Shown in pieces: positions 1-9,817 of a stretch of DNA of 64,000 nt. The stretch is from Pseudofabraea citricarpa. Its lineage: Eukaryota; Ascomycota; Leotiomycetes; Helotiales; Dermateaceae. The notes under the pieces were generated by a model that saw nothing but the letters and a program-made list of their open reading frames with translations, had not been told where the DNA came from and did not search any database. The position numbers were made by a program, and so were the translations under genes. The stretch is taken from positions 434,001-498,000 of the forward strand of contig JAPWGK010000021.1 of the NCBI GenBank assembly GCA_029641185.1, written 5' to 3'. Positions within the stretch are counted from its first letter, which is position 1; each line of letters begins with the position of its first letter.

Positions 1-1813
1 GCCAACGCGCAGCTCTACCGGCGTCTTGGTAAGGCTTGATCCCCTTTAAAGTGGGATGAGGGTTCTTGGAACTTGGAAGCTGGCTTGTCGTCTTGGTATC
101 TCGCAGCACCGCCCAAAAGATTGTCGGGCGCTTCGTCCCCACCAAAGCGAATGATTGTTGATGGGGAAAACGAAAGACTAGCCAGCCAGCTTCAAAATAG
201 TGATCATCAGGGACTGAAACCCATGACATGGCCTGCTCTCTTGGCAGGCGACTGAATAGGGCGATGAAACATGAGACGACTTCGAAAGTTCGAAAGTTCG
301 AGCATGCTCCATGTTTGAGATGTCCAGCTCGACCATTGTCCGTCCAGATTGTTTCTGAATCCCCCCAACGGCCTGAACCATTGCTCATAGCGCTCAGGGG
401 TGGTCGGTTCTTGGTTGGCTGAGCTGCATCATCGTATCGCGTACCATACAATACCGCATCGGCAACTTCCCCAACATGGCGATGGCGATGGCGACGGTGA
501 TACAGTGCAGTGCAGTGCCGACCGGGAACAACAAGAAGGAGGGAAAACGGAAGGTGGGCACGTGATGTTACATGTACCGCTTCCTGGCGATGACGAGATC
601 GATGGAGCGATGTGGGATCTGTGCTGTGCTGTGCTGTGGATGTGCAGGATGGATGGATGCTTGAGTGAGAACATCATCAGCCCTATTGCGCCTCACAACA
701 AACAAAAAAGACCCGTACCGTACGTAGACTGGACTGGATGGTGGCCATGATGAGGCTCTTGCGTCGGAGGCCCAGCATAGAGAAGAGCCAAAAGAGTCAA
801 AAGAGGCAAGTGAGCAGTGTCGCTTAACCAATCACTGGGTGCTCAGCCTCCATTACGGTTGTCGAAACACGCCGTGCACATCTTGCACTTCTTCTTGCAC
901 TTTTTGCCCCGCCACGACCACGGCCACGGCCCAGGTCTGTCTTCTTTCGCCATCATCATCCCTCCGTCCCTCCATCCCTCCATCCCTCCTCCATGCATCA
1001 TCCCTCCACCTTCCACCTTCCACCTTCCGCCTTCCACCCTCCTCCCACAAGAAAGAAAAAGACTCCAATCCCCAAGCCTTGTGTCCGTTCCCAGTCCCAG
1101 TCCCAGTCCCAGTCAAAGATACACCCCCGTCACAGGTCCCCTCAAAGTCCCCCAAAGTCCCCCCTCAGGCACAAGCATCAAGCACCAAGCACCAAGCATC
1201 AAGCCTCCAGCATCAGTCCACGACCCAGCGCCAATTACTGTACCGTACTTGACTACTCTCTTGTCTTGTCTTTGTTGTCCCGACCCGAACCAGGCGACCT
1301 GACTTACCCTAGCCCACTTAACCTGACCTCACTCCTCCACCACCACCACCACCTCCTCCTCCTCCTCCACCACCTTGTCAATGCCACAATAACAGATACC
1401 CACGACACCTCCAGAAGACGCAGTCGCAAGCCTACCAGGCCCAGGTGTACAGGAGCGTGAAGCTGCTCGACTCCGCCCGCCTCTCTGCCTACGTGCGACA
1501 ACGACGAACCACGAACCACGAACCGGATTCCTGTGTTGCTTGTATAAGCCACGCCCACGACCTTCTTCGCCTTCCAGCCTCGTCGTACCTGCATCCCTCC
1601 CCACTGTGGTGCGCGAATATCCCCTCTCAACTTCTCCCTCTTGGTCCGTCTCCCCCCTTCTTTACTCTCCTTCTTCTTGTTCGCAATTTGTGTCTGACTG
1701 TGAAGTGTTGAGCAGGTCGCGTCTATTCTTCCCGGCCCTGCCGCATCTTTGTTGACGTTTACGAACCACGCCGCATACATTTGTTGTTGTTGATAGAATA
1801 AGGAGGAGTGAAT
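1..1813. other. Upstream region of ncs1, no gene supported
   Basis: No open frame here shows a recognisable domain or a spliced structure. The stretch is rich in pyrimidine tracts and short repeats. These include a GATGGC run near 478-498, CCATCCCT copies at about 961-1000, a CAGTCC run near 1090-1113 and a CAC/CTC triplet run near 1338-1372. The last 500 bases are C/T-rich, as expected of a fungal promoter and 5' leader for the gene starting at 1814. Open frames inside it follow the low-complexity composition and are probably chance. Confidence 0.5.
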
Positions 1814-3374
1814 ATGGGAAAATCGTGAGTGTCTGATTTTTTATTCACCCGTGTGTATATTCCTCCGCAAGCGCAACGTAAATCGGTGCCTCGATGCCTC
1901 GATACCTCAGGACGACGACGACATCACCAACAAGCGGAACAAGAGCAACTGAGATTTGGGAATCATGGCACAACCACCGCAACAAACAACACAAGCTCCT
2001 TCAGAGCGAGGCGACCCACCGACACGCCAACCATGAAGGGCCAGCCATTCACAAGGGCCCTTGTGCGCCTCTCCTCTCAACCCGCGTTCACCATACTCGA
2101 TCTTGCAGAGCTGGAAGAGAAAGCAAAAGCAACCGGCACCATACGCGATTGCATGGCGCTCTGGCAAATACCGCTCTACAGTCAACGAAAGTACTGGCTA
2201 TACATCTTCCAAGCGATCATCTTCAGTCATATTCTACCGCTTTTCCAAGTCTTTCCCATTCTCAGTATCTGCCCACCTGGCTTAGACGACGAGTGTATGA
2301 AGCTGTTCAGGTACATGAGACAGAATGACGGCATTGCTCCATTGGAAGACATGTTTACCATCAAGCCAAAGGCCGCGCCGCTTCTAAAGAGATACTCCAA
2401 GGATCACTTGTCTGAAGAGTACTCGAGAAGCTTGGATAGCTCGCCTACCCGACTACCAAGATCACCAAGATCTCCAGACAGCAATGATAATGGATCGCCA
2501 TTGCGCTACTTCCAGAGGATGGGCTCTTACGACAATCTCGTTCAAGGATTACCCCGAGCAATCAGCAACTCGAGCATTCGATCCCGTTTTTCGCGCGCCG
2601 CAGAGGATACAGAAGCCGAGTCGGATGATGAGCTAACCAGATATCCCAGACAATCTAAGCTCTCTCAAGAGCAGCTCGGTGAACTTCAAAGATCTACGCA
2701 CTTCGACAAGAAGGAGTTGCAACAATGGTATAAGGGTATGATTTCTTGGCTCGCTAGAAGAATCATAGCTAACGCGCTTCAATCTAGGTTTCTTAAAGGA
2801 CTGCCCTTCTGGCATGCTCACAAAGGAGGAGTTCCAAAAGATCTATAGACAATTCTTCCCCTTCGGTGACCCATCATCATTTGCCGACTACGTCTTCAAT
2901 GTCTTCGACAGCGACAAGTCAGGCTCGATCGACTTCAAAGAGTTCATCTGCGCGCTGAGTGTGACGAGTCGGGGCAAGATGGAGGACAAGCTGGACTGGG
3001 CTTTCCAACTGTACGACATTGATGGAGATGGCAAGATCAGCTACGATGAGATGTTGGCAATTGTTGAGGCCATCTACAAGATGGTATGTTTGAGTTTCAC
3101 CCCCCACATCACGTGTTCGTTGGCTACGTCTTGGCGTACGACATCGGTTAAAGAGCTTCGTAAGCGATGGTGAAGAATTCGCTAACCTCAATAGGTTGGA
3201 TCTATGGTGAAGCTACCGGCTGATGAAGATACACCCGAGAAGAGAGTCAAGAAGATCTTCCGCATGATGGACAAGGATGAGAACGGCAGTTTAGATATGG
3301 AGGAGTTCAAGGAGGGAAGCAAACGTGACGAGACGATCGTTTCTGCACTATCTCTCTACGACGGACTGGTCTAA
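1814..3374 (+). CDS. ncs1: Neuronal calcium sensor 1 (frequenin-type EF-hand protein)
   Basis: Proposed exons are 1814-1824, 2650-2735, 2788-3083 and 3195-3374, giving 190 residues, the usual length for NCS-1. The protein starts [12 protein letters not shown], so it carries an N-myristoylation signal (Gly2). It has the family's EF-hands; the canonical loops are visible as [24 protein letters not shown] and [12 protein letters not shown], and it ends LYDGLV. By family knowledge it is a calcium-myristoyl switch protein that binds membranes and activates phosphatidylinositol 4-kinase. Later introns are 52 and 111 bp with clear donors, branch points (GCTAAC) and TAG acceptors. The first intron is odd: 825 bp, starting GTGAGT just after the fourth codon, and holding a long frame that continues in phase into exon 2 (separate entry). 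The 11-base first exon is chosen because it restores the conserved MGKS start. Confidence 0.93.
2033..2649 (+). other. Long open frame inside ncs1 intron 1, in phase with exon 2
   Basis: From an ATG at 2033 to the exon 2 acceptor there is no stop in the frame used by exon 2; the open frame itself extends back to about 1829. The translation looks protein-like: a helical N-terminal part, a hydrophobic stretch around 2187-2265, then a Ser/Pro/Arg-rich tail with phosphosite-like SPRSP clusters and an acidic ESDDE patch, running straight into [11 protein letters not shown] of NCS-1. It could be an alternative first exon giving an N-terminally extended isoform of roughly 390 residues. The hydrophobic part could instead be a further intron, since a pyrimidine tract ending CTCAG lies near 2263. 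I do not recognise a domain. Confidence 0.45.
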
Positions 3375-3834
3375 TTTGGGAGTGGATTTGGTTGGTTGGA
3401 TGGATGGTCGGTCGGCCGGTATTTGAAGAGCGATGGGAACAGTACAGCGAAATATGGGAAGCAGGATAGGATGGTCCTTTGATTGCAAAGATTCAGCGTG
3501 CGCGGGCTGGGTTTGGTCTAGATACAGATACCTAAATGATGGTGAAGAATTGAATTGAAATGAATGGTTTTTAAGTTTATTTTCATTCAAAAGGTGGCAC
3601 TTGAAGGTGTTTGGTGATGTGGTAGGCTCGCTATTGCGATGCAGCGTCTATGCTCTGACTCGTTGTACTCTGATCATGGCTGTTCTTATCTCATCTCAGC
3701 TCGAAAGGTAGCAAGCGGCACTTGAAGGTGTCTTGATGATAATATAATAATATAATATACTCGCTCGCCTATTATCCGCTCGAGTGGTACGTACGTACAT
3801 CGCTTCGCTGCTTCGTACCTTTGATGTAATTCAA

Positions 3835-3856
3835 CTACCTACCTACCTACCTACCT
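3835..3856. repeat. (CTAC) tetranucleotide microsatellite
   Basis: About five and a half copies of CTAC/ACCT in tandem, visible directly. Confidence 0.9.
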
Positions 3857-4204
3857 CCTTGTAAGATCAGCTAACCCGCTTACTCGTAGCGTAGCTAAGC
3901 GTGGAATTGGTATTCAGCAGTTTTTAAAAGAAGTTTTAGACTGGCTGCATCGCACGGCACGGCACGGCATGGTATGGTATGGTATATTAAAATACTGAAA
4001 TACTACTGTACTACTAGGAGGGATATTACACCGTCTAGCTGTGATTCGTCCGTTGGGCTATGTATTATTAGGGCTGTTCGAAGATCGAAGATCGAGGTTT
4101 GAGGTAGATAATACCGCTGTATGTTTACGTGTTTAGATGGGGAATTGGACATTGGATATTAGACTCTATCGTGGTTGATTTGGTAATCTTATCTGTTGCT
4201 TGAA

Positions 4205-4264
4205 CTACCTACCTACCTAGGTAGGTCATGAGGTAGATAGATAGGTAGGTAGGTAGGTAGGTAG
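4205..4264. repeat. ACCT/AGGT palindromic microsatellite
   Basis: A run of CTAC units meets a run of TAGG units at the palindrome ACCTAGGT (about 4215-4222). A second AGGT array follows at 4241-4264. The two arms are complementary and could form a hairpin. Confidence 0.85.
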
Positions 4265-4731
4265 CGAGGTAAAGTCAGGATTCGAAACCCCACTTCTTAT
4301 TCTATCTGTCTTTTCTCTTTCAGACAGCATATGACTTGTGATTCATCACTCGTCATAGACGATATCTGTCTTTTTTTTTTTTTTTTTTGTTGGGGGGCTT
4401 GGAAGAAGAAGAAGAAGCAGAAGGAAAGTGAGATTTCCCTTCGTTGCCCTCTCTTGCTTTTTCTCTTTTTTTCTTCTCTTTCTTTCTTTTTCTATTTTTT
4501 TTCTTTTTCTATGGCTACTTAGTTGGATTCTGGGTCATGAGAGGGTGCCTGGTTTTGTTCTTTTGGTTGTTCTTGATGCGATGGTTTGATTATGGAGGGG
4601 GAGAGAGAGATGGATGGGGTGGTTTGATTCATGTTGATGTAGTGTTGCTGTAAGTATGCTGTTGCTAGAGAGGTATCGTGGTTATGTATACGACCCGTAG
4701 GTATAGGTACCTGAGCTGTTGAACGGATGAT

Positions 4732-4756
4732 TCTCTCTCTCTCTCTCTCTCTCTCT
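4732..4756. repeat. (TC)n dinucleotide microsatellite
   Basis: About twelve TC units in tandem, seen directly. Confidence 0.9.
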
Positions 4757-4911
4757 GTAAGTTGATCAATTTTCTGGGGTTTGCTGTGTCTGATGAGTTG
4801 GTCCTCCTGGTGATTTATGGCCTCACTAGCTTTGACCACAATCCCAAGTGCTCCAAGTCCATCCCCCAAAGCATGAATCAACGTTGCCTTGGATTTTAAT
4901 AAAATGCAAAT

Positions 4912-4936
4912 CCCCCCCCCCCCCCCCCCCCCCCCC
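4912..4936. repeat. Poly-C tract of about 25 bases
   Basis: An uninterrupted C run. Its length is likely variable and assembly-sensitive. Confidence 0.9.
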
Positions 4937-5357
4937 GAAATGACCTCTTTACTCTCCCGAGGCAAGAGAAGGAGACTCGACGTGCTTCAAGTGCGGCGTG
5001 TGCTATGTCATCGCTTAGCCAGCTCGGTGTCGCTTAGCAGGCATATTAGCTCTCGTCGCTTAAATCTTCCTCGCTGGCTTTTGGCTCGGAATATACTTAT
5101 AGGCCTCAGAGGATGGATGGACTTGAGGCTTCGGGGTGATATACTGAAGGAGTATTTGAGTTATGGACTTCTTTGACTTTGTTGAATATATTTGCTTGAG
5201 AGGTTTTCCACAAACATGAGGAGGGTGGGTAGTGGCATAGCCGACCGACCTGCATGCCAACTCAGGGATCTCTGTCTCTCTTCAGTTAAGGCACGAAGCT
5301 TTTCCCAGTCCCGTGAGAGAGAGAAAAGGGACAGAAGCAAATAGATGAGGCGTGGAT

Positions 5358-5363
5358 ATAAAA
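5358..5363 (+). promoter_or_regulatory. Possible TATA box of the coiled-coil gene
   Basis: TATAAA lies 138 bases before the ATG at 5496 and is followed by a C/T-rich leader. Spacing fits a fungal TATA element with a leader of about 100 bases. No transcript start is known. Confidence 0.4.
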
Positions 5364-5495
5364 CGTCCGTGCGCCGTGCACTCACTTGACAATTCCCCCA
5401 ACCTAACCTATTCCCGCCCGCGTCATTCCCATCAACAACTTTCTTTCTCATGATCTAAACCTCTTTCAACCCTTTCAAGCTTCTGGCATCTCGTT

Positions 5496-7422
5496 ATGTC
5501 CAATAGCCACCGCATGAAAGTGCCCTACCACCCTAAGATCATTGACGATATGGGTTGTTCGACGGCTAAGATCGCTAGTGAGGGCGGCGCCTCTACCTCC
5601 AACGCGAAGAAGGAGGAGGAGAAGCAGAAGGACAATGATGTTCGCGAGACGGAGCGCAACGTTAAAGACGATCTAATGAATACCGTAAGTTTGCCTATCC
5701 GCGGCGCACCTGCAATAGATATCTTCCGACTCAGTCATCTGACGCGTTTTCTTTTTGCTTCACAAGGGTTCCGCTTCTCTGCCGCCAAAGAGCATGTGGG
5801 CACGTATCCAAGAGATGCAAAAAGCCCAAGCAAGCGAAGCCAGCTCTTCTTTGACGACGTCTACCCCCGTTCAATCTACCAGCGCTACCCCGGGAACGAC
5901 AACCGCTCCGCTTACTACTTCTGCTGCCACCGCAACCACCTTCAACCCTCCAACTCCCACCACGCTCACAACTTCAACTCCCACCAACCCCACGACTGCA
6001 ACTGCAACTCCTGCCGCTTCAAGATTGGACCTCCTAGAAGACCAGACACGCAAGATAATCGAGGAGCAGAATGCCAGAGCCCTGCGTCATCTAGAGCGCG
6101 TAGCCAGGCACACCGAAGCCAAAGAGCAGAGACTCCAGCGCAGAGTTGAGTCGCAGCGGGAGGAACAGCGCTACCTCAAGGCTATGCAGGAGTATCTGCA
6201 CTCGCAATTCGAAAGAGAGAAGGAGAAAGAAAAGAAGCTCTTGGAAGAAAAAGAACGCTGCGAGAAGGAGGTGCAGGATTTGATGCAAGCTGAGAAAGAC
6301 CGAGAGCAGAACAAGGAAACCAAACACGCCAAACGCGCAGAGGATAAGCAGCAGCGTTTGAAGACTCCACTTGAGCAACAACGTCGTAGCGAAGAGGTCC
6401 GCGAAATCTTGAAGGCTAGAACACGCGAGCGCGAGCAGAACAAGGAAGCCCGATCCATCAAAGACGCAGAGAATCAACAACGTCTTTTGAAGGCCCAGGC
6501 AGAAAAAGAGCGCCGTGACGAAGAAGTCCGTGAAGTCTTGAAAGCCAGAGCACTCGAGCGAGAGCAAGACAAGAACGCCCAAGCCGCCAAAGACGCAAAG
6601 GAAGAGCAGAACCGTGACAAAGAGTCCCGGGAAGAGCCACGAGCCGTAGCGAAGAAGGAAATGAAGAAGGGCCAATCCGGCAAAGGCGCAATGGAGGAAG
6701 GAAACGTCAAGCACGAGAAGAAGACGGAGAAGGAGCTCGCCAAGGCCAAGCACGAACCCCAAGTCAGCAGCGAGACAGCTACCAAGGCTGCGCTCCCAAC
6801 CATAACAGATGAACTGGTCGTTTTTTCAAAGCTACCACCAACTCGCAAGGCCAGACCCGACGCCGAATACAAGCCGGTCCAGATCGCTGCTCAGTTCCAG
6901 CCACCAGACCTCCGCTCTTTCTTCGCCGAGGCCTCTGCTGCTCTCGCATCTGCATCCAGCGACGGCACCGCTGCCAAGGAGACTCCCACCAGCACCAGCG
7001 CTGTTGGAACACCAACTGGCAACAGCAACAAGCCTGGTGAGAAATCCATCGAGGAGCTACTAGCTGAGTGCCAAGCCAGTCAAGACCGCTGTCAAGCCCT
7101 CCTCGACAAGCAGCGCGCTCATATTCTAGACAGCATGGAACTCCTTGACGAGATTCAGAAGGGCTTGACTCCAGAGGAGATCCAGGAGTGCATGGACCGC
7201 GCCGAGAGAGAGGTTATGGAGGAGATGGAGATTGCTTCTAGAGCTGCCAAGCAGAAGGTCGACGAGGAGACGGCTGCGAAGAAGGAGCGTACTCGTCGTC
7301 GCAATCGCCGCCGCCGTGAGAGAAAGGCTGAGCTAAAGGCAGAGGCCAAGGCAGAGGCAGAGGCCAAGGCAGAGGCAGAGGTAAAGACAAAAGCCGAGGC
7401 AGAGACGGAGCACGATGCTTGA
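5496..7422 (+). CDS. Unrecognised coiled-coil protein with internal repeats
   Basis: Two exons, 5496-5684 and 5767-7422, joined in phase 0 across an 82 bp intron (GTAAGT to ACAAG), give about 614 residues. After a charged N-terminus comes a Thr/Pro/Ala-rich disordered stretch (roughly residues 75-145). A very long charged helical region follows (about 150-360) in which a block of about 36 residues built around 'EEVREILKARTREREQNK' recurs with variation. A second disordered part and another helical segment lead to a basic RRRNRRRRER patch and an EAKAEAEAKA-type tail. It looks like a single-helix or coiled-coil cytoskeletal or scaffold protein, but I cannot assign a function. The ATG at 5496 is preferred because the spliced frame is open from there. 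The 3' end is partly duplicated just downstream (see 7395-7575). Confidence 0.75.
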
Positions 7423-7575
7423 ATGGCGTGGTATGGTGTTTATTTCATGTATGGATAGTTCAAATGGGTGCCTGATGGGAGAAAGGCTGAGACGGAACGA
7501 GATGCTTGAATGGCATGATACCGTTTTTTTTCTTCTTCTTCATGTATGGATAGTTTAGATGGGTGCCTTATGAGA
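7395..7575. repeat. Tandem duplication of stop-codon region and 3' flank
   Basis: The segment running from GAGACGGAGCACGATGCTTGA through CATGTATGGATAG to GGGTGCCT (about 7401-7473) recurs at about 7490-7568 with substitutions and a T/CTT-rich insertion. The second copy still carries a TGA in the matching position. Seen by eye; exact ends are approximate. Confidence 0.75.
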
Positions 7576-8292
7576 TAGGCGATCAGCTGACGATTGGCTG
7601 ATGATTGACGATTGCCCGAACATCAGAGACTCGAACATCAGAGATTCGAACATCAGAGATTCGAATATCAGAAACTAGAACATCAGAGACTAGTGGTAGA
7701 TGAGAATACAAATGCTTTGCTTTTCCTAGAATGCCTTCTTGTATGATGACTGCGATTACGATTGTTCGGATATTAGGGCCATATACTTTGCAGTAGCTAT
7801 GCTGTCTATCTACACGATATGGGATTATTGTCAGATCCTTCTCTTCATGCTCCCCAGAAGTTATGTTCATTCTGAGTACTTTATGCATCCTAATGCTTCT
7901 TCATATCTCGGCTAATCTGCACTTAATGGATACTCCTCAACATTACTTGGCTATTCCAGTCTATTTGCGTGCAAGAAAGATAGCCACAATCTCAATCCAG
8001 ATAATATTCTATTTCTTAAAGATCCGGGCATTGTGCATAGGATCTTCTGAGTGGCTCACATTCCAGGATTCCATACAAGAGGCTTAACTTTGATGGTCCT
8101 CACACTACCGCATGGCTCACTTTCATGGAACTCACGTCTCCAAGATATCTTCTTGGGCAATATCCAGAGTCACAATTCCTCAAGCATAAAAAGAAAGAAG
8201 AGCAAAACCCAAGATAATTCCAATGCATCAATTTCAGCTATTTCAGACACTCTGCAGCCTCTCAGCTCAGCTTACTCACCAATACCTATAAT
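7423..8292. other. Intergenic region between convergent genes
   Basis: Apart from the 3' duplication and the minisatellite listed separately, I see no gene in the roughly 600 bases from 7700 to 8292. It is AT-rich. Short open frames on both strands have no recognisable domain. It probably holds the 3' UTRs of the coiled-coil gene (plus) and the GST locus (minus). Confidence 0.5.
7617..7692. repeat. 15-bp minisatellite (CGAACATCAGAGATT-like)
   Basis: Five consecutive near-identical 15-base units of CGAACATCAGAGACT type, with substitutions such as AATATCAGAAAC in the fourth. The count and boundaries were read directly. Because the period is a multiple of three, a short minus-strand open frame through it shows a SDVR-type repeat, which I do not consider a gene. 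Confidence 0.88.
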
Positions 8293-9065
8293 CTAAACCT
8301 TTGGCCCGAATCGAGCCAGAGTTCCCTCGGCGACAACCTTCTCGTCCCAGATGTAGGTGACGCTCTTCTCCTTGACAACAGCATTGGCCCACTTCCAGAA
8401 GTTTGGGGCCTTTTGCTCCCAGTCACTCAGGACGCTAGCGGGAAACAAACGCTCATACTTTGGGAAAGAGAGGAGTCTGAGAATAAAGGATCCAGTTTGC
8501 ACCTAGACGAAAAAAGCAAACCAGCATTAATCAAACCGTTTGCCGAACAAAAAGGGAGAAGACATACCTCAGCAAGAGTCAGCTTGCTGCTGCCGCCAAA
8601 GAACGGCGCCGCATCCTCCAGCAACGGCTCGAGCTCCTTCACAATGCTCTCGGTCAACTTGACAGCCAGCTCGGCCTTCTCGGCCACGGGGGCTCTGACA
8701 ACGGGCCATAGGTTGGCCAGCACCTAGGAGAAGAAGGCGTCGACGAAGAAGTTGATGTGGGCACGCTGCAGGGGGCCGCCCTGGTCGGCGCTGCTCTTGA
8801 CCAGGTGCGATGGGTGTGCGTCAGCCAAGAACTGTGCGATGATGCTGCTCTCAGTGATGATCTCGTCGTTGTACTTCAACGCTGGCACGAGTCCGCGCGG
8901 GTTGACGGCCAGATATTCAGGCGTCCGTGGCTTGGATAGATCGATCAGCTCCGTCTCGAAGTCCAGCTTCAGCTCCGCCAGGGCGATCTGGGCGCGGTGG
9001 GCCCATGGGCAGCCGTAGTTCGTGTAGAGGGTGATCTTGGGGGGTGTTGCTACTGCTGCTGCCAT
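8293..9065 (-). pseudogene. Glutathione S-transferase with in-frame TAG
   Basis: Two exons, 8568-9065 and 8293-8502 (minus), flank a 65 bp intron with GTATGT donor and CTAG acceptor. The N-terminal thioredoxin fold is intact: YTNYGCPWAHR with a likely catalytic Cys as in omega-like GSTs, then NPRGLVPAL and the TESSIIAQFL glutathione-binding turn. The C-terminal helical domain is also recognisable, including SKLTLAEVQTGSFILRLLSF. However, codon 114 (8724-8726) is TAG, exactly in the sequence FFVDAFFS-stop-VLANLWPVV, where relatives normally have Lys. Frame and splice sites beyond the stop are preserved. Without it the product would be about 235 residues, a normal GST length. Possibilities are a recent nonsense mutation (AAG to TAG), a sequencing error or stop readthrough. 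An intron removing the stop would have to use a poor donor and delete conserved residues, so I consider it unlikely. If functional, the enzyme would conjugate glutathione to electrophiles in the cytosol. Confidence 0.85.
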
Positions 9066-9817
9066 GATGAAAGATGGGTGGGTGGTGGTTGTTGAAAGTA
9101 TAAGTACGTATCACGTGAAAATGATGTGTGGGGGGAGAATTGGAGAATTGGAGAATTGGAGACTACTTAAGTTCGAGAATACGGAGAAGAGGATGAAAGG
9201 AGGGAAGATGTATATGTCTTTATACTACTAAAGATAGAGAGCATTGGTTTTATGTCATTCCCGCACTTGATGATGCGATCGCGAATTGGGGATGTGCTGG
9301 GATCTTGCCATGTGCAACAACCCCTCTTGATTTCAAAGCCTGTACTTCTGCCCACTCAGCTTCGGACTTTTACAAGCCCGGACGATTTATAAGGCCGCTA
9401 AGTCCGGTAAGACTGCCCGCCTAGGCAATTAACGAGGAACGTAAGCGATAGGCGAGGATTGAAAAGGGGTAAAAGTGAGGGGGAGAGCACGTGGAGGGGT
9501 GTTGGGTAAGACGACGAGGAATCAAAGCATCCAGACACCAAAGCACTACTGAACAGCAGACTACTCAGTATGGACCAAGATCAATCTTTCTCTTTCCAAG
9601 AGACTTCATCAAGCAAATCAAGCTCTAGCAATAAATTCATCAATAAACACTTCACGCGAAATCTATCGTCATCCCACCAGCCATGCCAAAACAAAGCTAA
9701 GATAACACGCGATAAGAAAACATCCCCGCTCCACCCCACCCCGCCAGCCCGCCTCCCAAAAATTTGTCGAAAAAGCTTCAATTGACATCAGCCAGCCACA
9801 GTCGCAGTAACGCAAAT
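9066..9817. other. Divergent promoter region GST / cns1
   Basis: No coding gene seen. CACGTG E-box palindromes occur at 9112-9117 and 9488-9493. A nine-base tandem (GAGAATTGG, three copies plus a partial) lies at about 9136-9164. The segment must contain the promoters of the GST locus (minus) and cns1 (plus). Confidence 0.5.

Larger units (their letters stand above)
3375..5495. other. Intergenic region with dense simple repeats
   Basis: No gene supported. This 2.1 kb stretch carries many simple repeats (listed separately), GGCAC/GGTAT pentamer runs near 3954-3987, and T/C-rich tracts. It separates the ncs1 3' end from the promoter of the coiled-coil gene at 5496. Confidence 0.6.

Noticed and set aside
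817..1460. Overlapping Ser/Pro/His-rich plus-strand frames
   Set aside because: Three frames are open together because the DNA is low complexity; no splice or domain support.
1304..1780. Long minus-strand open frame with Trp/Arg runs
   Set aside because: It is generated by CAC/CTC triplet repeats, lacks a domain, and lies in the ncs1 promoter.
4280..4300. GGATTCGAAACCCC resembling a tRNA T-arm
   Set aside because: No matching acceptor, D or anticodon arms could be found around it.
6091..6762. 223-codon minus-strand frame, Leu/Phe-rich
   Set aside because: Antisense shadow of the charged coiled-coil coding region on the plus strand.
7583..7888. Minus-strand frame with SDVR repeats
   Set aside because: Produced by the 15-bp minisatellite, whose period is a multiple of three.
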